Both the position numbers and the translations under genes were made by a program. A DNA stretch of 64,000 nucleotides, from positions 868,001-932,000 of the forward strand of contig NZ_JBHXHV010000001.1 in the NCBI RefSeq assembly GCF_042726155.1. Direction: 5' to 3'. This DNA comes from Leucobacter sp042726155. Lineage in GTDB: Bacteria > Actinomycetota > Actinomycetes > Actinomycetales > Microbacteriaceae. The notes under the pieces are model-generated. The model searched no databases, was not told where the DNA came from, and saw only the letters and a list, made by a program, of their open reading frames with translations. Below are positions 63,849 to 64,000 of the stretch, one piece after another; position 1 is the first letter of the stretch; every line of letters begins with the position of its first letter.

Positions 63849-64000
63849 ATGCCGAACGGCAAGGTCAGGTTCTATGACGAAGACAAGGGCTTCGGGTTCA
63901 TCCAGGGGGATGACGGCGCTCAGGTGTACCTGCACGCGTCCGTCGTACCCGCCGACGCAGAGATCCAGGCGGGCACCCGCTTGGAATACAGCGTCGCCGA
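63849..64000 (+). CDS. Cold-shock-domain protein (partial)
   Basis: The first 50 codons are present before the window ends. The start MPNGKVRFYDEDKGFGFIQG contains the RNP1-like KGFGFI, and VYLHASVV is the RNP2-like strand, so it is a nucleic-acid-binding cold-shock domain. GKVRFYDEDKGFGFI is a variant of the usual GTVKWFNAEKGFGFI. The start has AAAGGAAC 7 nt before it. Confidence 0.9.
   Translation, partial: MPNGKVRFYDEDKGFGFIQGDDGAQVYLHASVVPADAEIQAGTRLEYSVA

Overview
The window is high-GC actinobacterial DNA, most likely from the family Microbacteriaceae and plausibly Leucobacter. That placement is inferred from codon use, the HtaA heme-uptake genes, the LAxTG cell-wall sorting signal, the iron box, the CIRCE-controlled groEL and the XPB-type helicase pair. 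It divides into an integrated prophage (1 to about 18.97 kb) and host chromosome (about 18.97 to 64 kb).

Prophage. The right end of a temperate phage is present. A tyrosine integrase at 17636-18856 lies beside a 3' tRNA-Thr fragment (18921-18965), which is the right attachment site. Divergent immunity genes at 16250-17495 comprise a Cro-like regulator, a XRE-type regulator and an ImmA/IrrE peptidase. Both divergent promoters appear to make leaderless mRNAs. A long leftward early operon (16486 to 3649) is tightly packed with ATGA and GTGA overlaps. It encodes an excisionase-like protein, RusA, a YqaJ exonuclease, a RecT/Bet annealing protein, HNH nucleases, a replication initiator, a DnaB-like helicase, SSB, a C5-cytosine methyltransferase and a Dam-like adenine methyltransferase. 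It ends at a strong hairpin (3577-3623). A phage tRNA-Gln(CTG), an oppositely oriented DUF2510 gene, and then HNH, P-loop kinase and terminase genes follow; the large terminase runs off the left edge. The structural genes and the left attachment site lie outside the window.

Chromosome, 19-35.6 kb. A YdcZ-type transporter, a nitroreductase and msrB precede an iron-responsive heme-uptake locus. Four secreted or anchored HtaA-domain proteins (one with three HtaA domains, three fused to Ig-like repeats, one with a sortase signal) are followed by the ABC importer hmuTUV. A DtxR/IdeR-type iron box precedes the first htaA gene, and an almost identical promoter module precedes the third. A LytR_C protein and a CIRCE-controlled groEL follow.

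Chromosome, 35.6-53 kb. A DUF559/AbiEi-like gene is disrupted by a probable 1-nt frameshift. A two-component system is next. Then come two adjacent SorC-regulated sugar or polyol modules: (i) PfkB kinase, SDR and SorC regulator divergent from a ribose-type ABC importer; (ii) SorC regulator divergent from a SIS isomerase, xylulokinase, ribulose-phosphate-epimerase-like protein, two zinc polyol dehydrogenases and an SDR. Together they look like uptake, oxidation, phosphorylation and epimerisation of a polyol into the pentose phosphate pathway.

Chromosome, 53-64 kb. A LacI-controlled operon contains a xylose/multiple-sugar-type ABC importer and an AGE/YihS-like sugar isomerase; the regulator gene and the operon share an operator-like palindrome. 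The window closes with an XPB-type helicase, its Helicase_C_3 partner, a small membrane protein and a partial cold-shock gene. Several intergenic spaces hold perfect or near-perfect inverted repeats, described individually.
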